NCBI GenBank assembly: GCA_943323675.2
Contig: CALPIR020000110.1
Span: forward strand, 1-7,521
Length of the DNA stretch: 7,521 nt
Direction of reading: 5' to 3'
Origin: Chitinophaga pinensis
GTDB taxonomy: Bacteria > Bacteroidota > Bacteroidia > UKL13-3
Shown here: positions 5,295 to 7,521 of the stretch, piece by piece
Position numbering within the stretch: position 1 is the first letter of the stretch
Layout of the letters: each line of letters begins with the position of its first letter
The notes under the pieces: model-generated
Told to the model about the DNA's origin: nothing
Databases searched by the model: none
The model's input: the letters and a program-made list of their open reading frames with translations, nothing else
Translations under genes and position numbers: made by a program

Positions 5295-6608
5295 ATGTCT
5301 GAATCAACAACACATTTACCTTACAAAGTAAAAGACATCTCACTAGCAGAGTGGGGCCGTAAAGAAATTTCACTTGCCGAAGCAGAAATGCCGGGCTTAA
5401 TGGCTATTAGAAAAGAGTATGGCTCGCAACAACCACTGAAAGGTGCACGCGTAGCGGGTTGCTTACACATGACCATTCAAACTGCAGTTTTAATCGAAAC
5501 ATTAAAAGCTTTAGGTGCGGAAGTTACCTGGAGTTCATGCAATATTTTCTCAACTCAAGATCATGCTGCTGCTGCTATTGCTGCGGTTGGTATCCCTGTG
5601 TATGCATGGAAAGGTCAGAACGAAGAAGAGTTTGACTGGTGTATTGAACAAACGCTTTTTGCCTTTGAAGGTGGTAAAGCTTTAAACATGATTTTAGATG
5701 ATGGTGGTGATTTAACCAACATGGTTTTTGATCGTTATCCAGAGTTAACTAAAGATATCAAAGGTTTATCAGAAGAAACTACAACTGGTGTTCATCGTTT
5801 ATACGAGCGCATGAAAAAAGGCACTTTAGTTATGCCTGCAATTAATGTTAATGATTCGGTTACCAAATCGAAATTTGATAACAAATACGGTTGTAAAGAA
5901 TCTTTAGTTGATGCTATTCGTAGAGCGACTGATATTATGATGGCTGGTAAAGTTGCTGTTGTCGCGGGTTATGGTGATGTAGGAAAAGGTTCGGCAGAAT
6001 CATTACGTGGTGCAGGTGCACGCGTTTTAATTACTGAAATTGATCCTATTTGTGCATTACAAGCTGCCATGGACGGCTTTGAAGTAGTTACTATGGAAGA
6101 TGCCTGCACACGTGCAAACATTTTTGTAACCGCAACTGGTAACGTTAATATCATTACCGATCGTCACTTTAAAGCCATGCGCGATAAAGCTATTGTTTGT
6201 AACATTGGTCACTTCGATAATGAAATAGATATGGCATGGTTGACCCAGAATTATGGATCAACAAAAAATACACTAAAGCCTCAAGTTGATATTTACAATG
6301 TTGATGGAAAAGAAATCATTATTCTAGCTGAAGGGCGTTTGGTGAATCTTGGTTGCGCAATGGGCCATCCATCATTTGTAATGAGTAATTCATTCTCAAA
6401 CCAAACTTTAGCGCAAATTGAATTGTGGAATCACAGCGATAAATACGAAAATAAAGTATATGTGTTACCTAAGCATTTAGATGAGAAAGTAGCATTTTTA
6501 CATTTAGAACATATTGGTGCTAAATTAACTATTTTACGTCCTGATCAAGCCGATTATATTGGTGTTAAATTAGAAGGTCCGTTTAAAGCAGAAATGTACA
6601 GATACTAA
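5295..6608 (+). CDS. ahcY: S-adenosylhomocysteine hydrolase (adenosylhomocysteinase)
   Basis: This cytoplasmic, NAD-dependent enzyme splits S-adenosylhomocysteine into homocysteine and adenosine, relieving product inhibition of methyltransferases in the methionine cycle. The 437 residues are complete. Substrate-site motifs are CLHMT (His58), DDGGDLTN (Asp136), SEETTTG (Glu161) and NDSVTKSKFDNKYGC (Lys191, Asp195, Asn196, Cys200). The NAD-binding loop is GYGDVGKG (225-232), with Glu248 in ITEID positioned to bind the ribose. CNIGHFD (His306) and HPSFVMSNSF (His358) are also intact, and the C-terminus ends KAEMYRY, the tail that reaches the neighbouring subunit's cofactor. The length is close to the human enzyme (432), so the roughly 40-residue insertion of many bacterial forms is absent. 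The ATG at 5295 gives a normal N-terminus, without a Shine-Dalgarno sequence. It appears to be transcribed alone, with its own promoter and terminator. Confidence 0.98.
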   Translation: MSESTTHLPYKVKDISLAEWGRKEISLAEAEMPGLMAIRKEYGSQQPLKGARVAGCLHMTIQTAVLIETLKALGAEVTWSSCNIFSTQDHAAAAIAAVGIPVYAWKGQNEEEFDWCIEQTLFAFEGGKALNMILDDGGDLTNMVFDRYPELTKDIKGLSEETTTGVHRLYERMKKGTLVMPAINVNDSVTKSKFDNKYGCKESLVDAIRRATDIMMAGKVAVVAGYGDVGKGSAESLRGAGARVLITEIDPICALQAAMDGFEVVTMEDACTRANIFVTATGNVNIITDRHFKAMRDKAIVCNIGHFDNEIDMAWLTQNYGSTKNTLKPQVDIYNVDGKEIIILAEGRLVNLGCAMGHPSFVMSNSFSNQTLAQIELWNHSDKYENKVYVLPKHLDEKVAFLHLEHIGAKLTILRPDQADYIGVKLEGPFKAEMYRY

Positions 6609-6615
6609 TACCAAT
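6606..6615 (+). repeat. TAATACCAAT intergenic repeat, copy 3
   Basis: This copy begins with the ahcY stop codon, just as copy 1 begins with the dprA stop codon, and extends the match by one T (11 bases). It lies about 25 bp before the ahcY terminator. Confidence 0.45.
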
Positions 6616-6640
6616 TTTTGAATAGAAAATTTAATACATT

Positions 6641-6675
6641 AAAAAAGCCAATCCTATTAAAGGATTGGCTTTTTT
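6641..6675 (+). terminator. Strong intrinsic terminator after ahcY
   Basis: AAAAAAGCCAATCCT (6641-6655) pairs perfectly with AGGATTGGCTTTTTT (6661-6675) around the loop ATTAA, a 15-bp stem with a T-rich tail. It lies about 30 bases after the ahcY stop. The symmetric A and T tracts could let it act in both directions, but no minus-strand gene approaches here. Confidence 0.9.
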
Positions 6676-6687
6676 GTTTACAACTAT

Positions 6688-6720
6688 TTTGGGTTGTTAT
6701 GGGTTGATTTTTAATCTTTG
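6688..6720 (+). promoter_or_regulatory. Candidate promoter for the helicase gene
   Basis: TTTG (6688-6691) and AATCTTTG (6713-6720), a 7-of-8 match to TAnnTTTG, are 21 bases apart. Transcription would begin almost at the ATG at 6729, making the message nearly leaderless. A tandem GGGTTG (6691-6696 and 6701-6706, 10 bp apart) lies between the two boxes. The call is weak. Confidence 0.25.
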
Positions 6721-6728
6721 TGCAACGC

Positions 6729-7521
6729 ATGCACGATCCATCAACAAATTTAAATAATACCCCATTTGACGAATCTAATTCGCATTTTAAATTAGCATTT
6801 GATGCATTGGAGTATACCGATGAGTGTTTGTTTATTACCGGCAAGGCTGGTACAGGTAAATCAACCTTGTTAAGGCATTTTGTTGCAAATACTAAAAAAA
6901 AATGTGTGGTGCTCGCACCAACTGGTATTGCAGCTATTAATGTAGGTGGAGTAACCATTCATTCGTTTTTTAGGCTGCCATTTAGGCCAATTGTTGAGGG
7001 TGATGAGGAAATTCAACGTTTTCCGCGCAATTCCGATAAGTTTAAAATGATACAAAAAACGGATGTGTTTATTATTGATGAAGTTTCCATGTTACGTGCC
7101 GATATTATTGATGCCATTGACCAAACTTTACGATTAAACTGTGAGTATCCCGATAAACCTTTTGGCGGTAAACAAATGATATTTTTTGGCGATTTGTTTC
7201 AGTTGGAACCAGTAGTGCAAAACAACGAAGTGGAACGCTATTTGTTTAATGAATATTACAACAGCCATTATTTTTTTGATGCACGTGTATTCAGGCAAGT
7301 GCATATGCATTGTATTGAATTACGTAAAATATACCGCCAAACGGATCCCGATTTTATTCATATTCTTGATGTAATTAGATTAAATAGGGCAGATGAGGTA
7401 GAGTTGGAACTATTAAATAAACGTGTTGATAGGAAATTTGTTCCAACGGCTGATGATACTTACGTGACACTATCTACCCGAAACAGCGTAGCTGCAGGAA
7501 TTAATGAGTTTGAGTTGGTTA
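6729..7521 (+). CDS. PIF1/RecD-like superfamily 1B DNA helicase, 5' part
   Basis: The frame stays open from the ATG at 6729 to the window edge, giving 264 residues; the 3' end is missing. It is an ATP-driven 5'-3' helicase of the PIF1-like group. Visible motifs are Walker A GKAGTGKST (38-46), motif Ia LAPTGIAA (62-69) with TIHSFF (76-81), Walker B IIDEVSM (115-121), motif III FFGDLFQLEPV (152-162), and ELRKIYRQTDPDFI (197-210), a stretch conserved in this group. The PIF1 motif III usually reads QLPPV; here the first Pro is Glu. Bacteroidetes relatives are several hundred residues longer, often with C-terminal accessory domains that cannot be judged here. The frame is open upstream only to a TGA at 6705-6707, and the next Met is residue 107, beyond Walker A, so ATG 6729 is the best start. 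No Shine-Dalgarno sequence is present. The ahcY terminator separates it from ahcY. Exact cellular role unknown. Confidence 0.92.
   Translation, partial: MHDPSTNLNNTPFDESNSHFKLAFDALEYTDECLFITGKAGTGKSTLLRHFVANTKKKCVVLAPTGIAAINVGGVTIHSFFRLPFRPIVEGDEEIQRFPRNSDKFKMIQKTDVFIIDEVSMLRADIIDAIDQTLRLNCEYPDKPFGGKQMIFFGDLFQLEPVVQNNEVERYLFNEYYNSHYFFDARVFRQVHMHCIELRKIYRQTDPDFIHILDVIRLNRADEVELELLNKRVDRKFVPTADDTYVTLSTRNSVAAGINEFELV

Noticed and set aside
5969..6154. 61-codon minus-strand open frame in ahcY
   Set aside because: It is the antisense of the NAD-binding region of ahcY, a conserved coding stretch.
571..6615. ahcY with flanking TAATACCAAT copies as a transposable unit
   Set aside because: The repeats are only 10-11 bp, one coincides with the stop codon, there is no transposase and no visible target duplication, and ahcY is a core gene.
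6605..6958. 117-codon minus-strand open frame
   Set aside because: It covers the ahcY terminator and the antisense of the helicase Walker A region; the plus-strand helicase motifs are decisive.
1..7521. CRISPR array, tRNA or rRNA gene, insertion sequence, defence or toxin-antitoxin system
   Set aside because: No regularly spaced direct DNA repeats, no cloverleaf or rRNA-like sequence, no transposase or defence-family motifs were seen on either strand.

Overview
The window looks like an ordinary chromosomal segment from a member of the Bacteroidota (Bacteroidetes). Four observations support this. One long gene encodes a secreted protein ending in a type B type IX secretion (gliding-motility-associated) C-terminal domain. 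No gene start has a recognisable Shine-Dalgarno sequence; the leaders are AT-rich, as is usual in this phylum. Several intergenic regions carry the Bacteroidetes -7 box TAnnTTTG. The DNA is visibly AT-rich. Genus or family cannot be fixed from the sequence.

Layout, left to right. (1) 1-573, plus: the 3' part of dprA, encoding a DNA-processing protein that loads RecA on incoming single-stranded DNA. (2) 695-2016, plus: a two-gene unit. A complete exported alkaline phosphatase is coupled by a TAATG stop/start overlap to an 82-residue three-helix membrane protein of unknown function. (3) 2021-4477, minus: an 818-residue secreted protein with a signal peptide, an N-terminal jelly-roll-like domain, seven Ig-like repeats of about 70 residues and a type B sorting domain. 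It converges on the membrane-protein gene with only 4 bp between stop codons. (4) 4568-4987, minus: a bacilliredoxin (BrxA/BrxB family), separated from gene 3 by a clear hairpin terminator. (5) 4988-5294: a 307-bp divergent control region rich in short repeats and -7-like boxes. (6) 5295-6608, plus: S-adenosylhomocysteine hydrolase (ahcY), complete, with a perfect 15-bp terminator stem after it. (7) 6729 to the window end, plus: the N-terminal 264 residues of a PIF1/RecD-like superfamily 1B helicase, cut by the window edge.

The genes do not form one pathway. dprA and the helicase concern DNA handling, the phosphatase concerns phosphate scavenging outside the cytoplasm, and the long repeat protein concerns the cell surface. 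AhcY and the bacilliredoxin both touch sulfur metabolism (homocysteine release and removal of low-molecular-weight thiols from proteins), and they are divergently transcribed from a shared spacer.

I see no mobile element, CRISPR array, RNA gene or defence system, and no convincing undescribed system. The items most worth a second look are three copies of an 11-mer in the ahcY/bacilliredoxin spacer, three intergenic copies of TAATACCAAT (two flanking ahcY in inverted orientation), the type B secreted protein with no adjacent PorP/SprF partner, and the small membrane protein coupled to the phosphatase.
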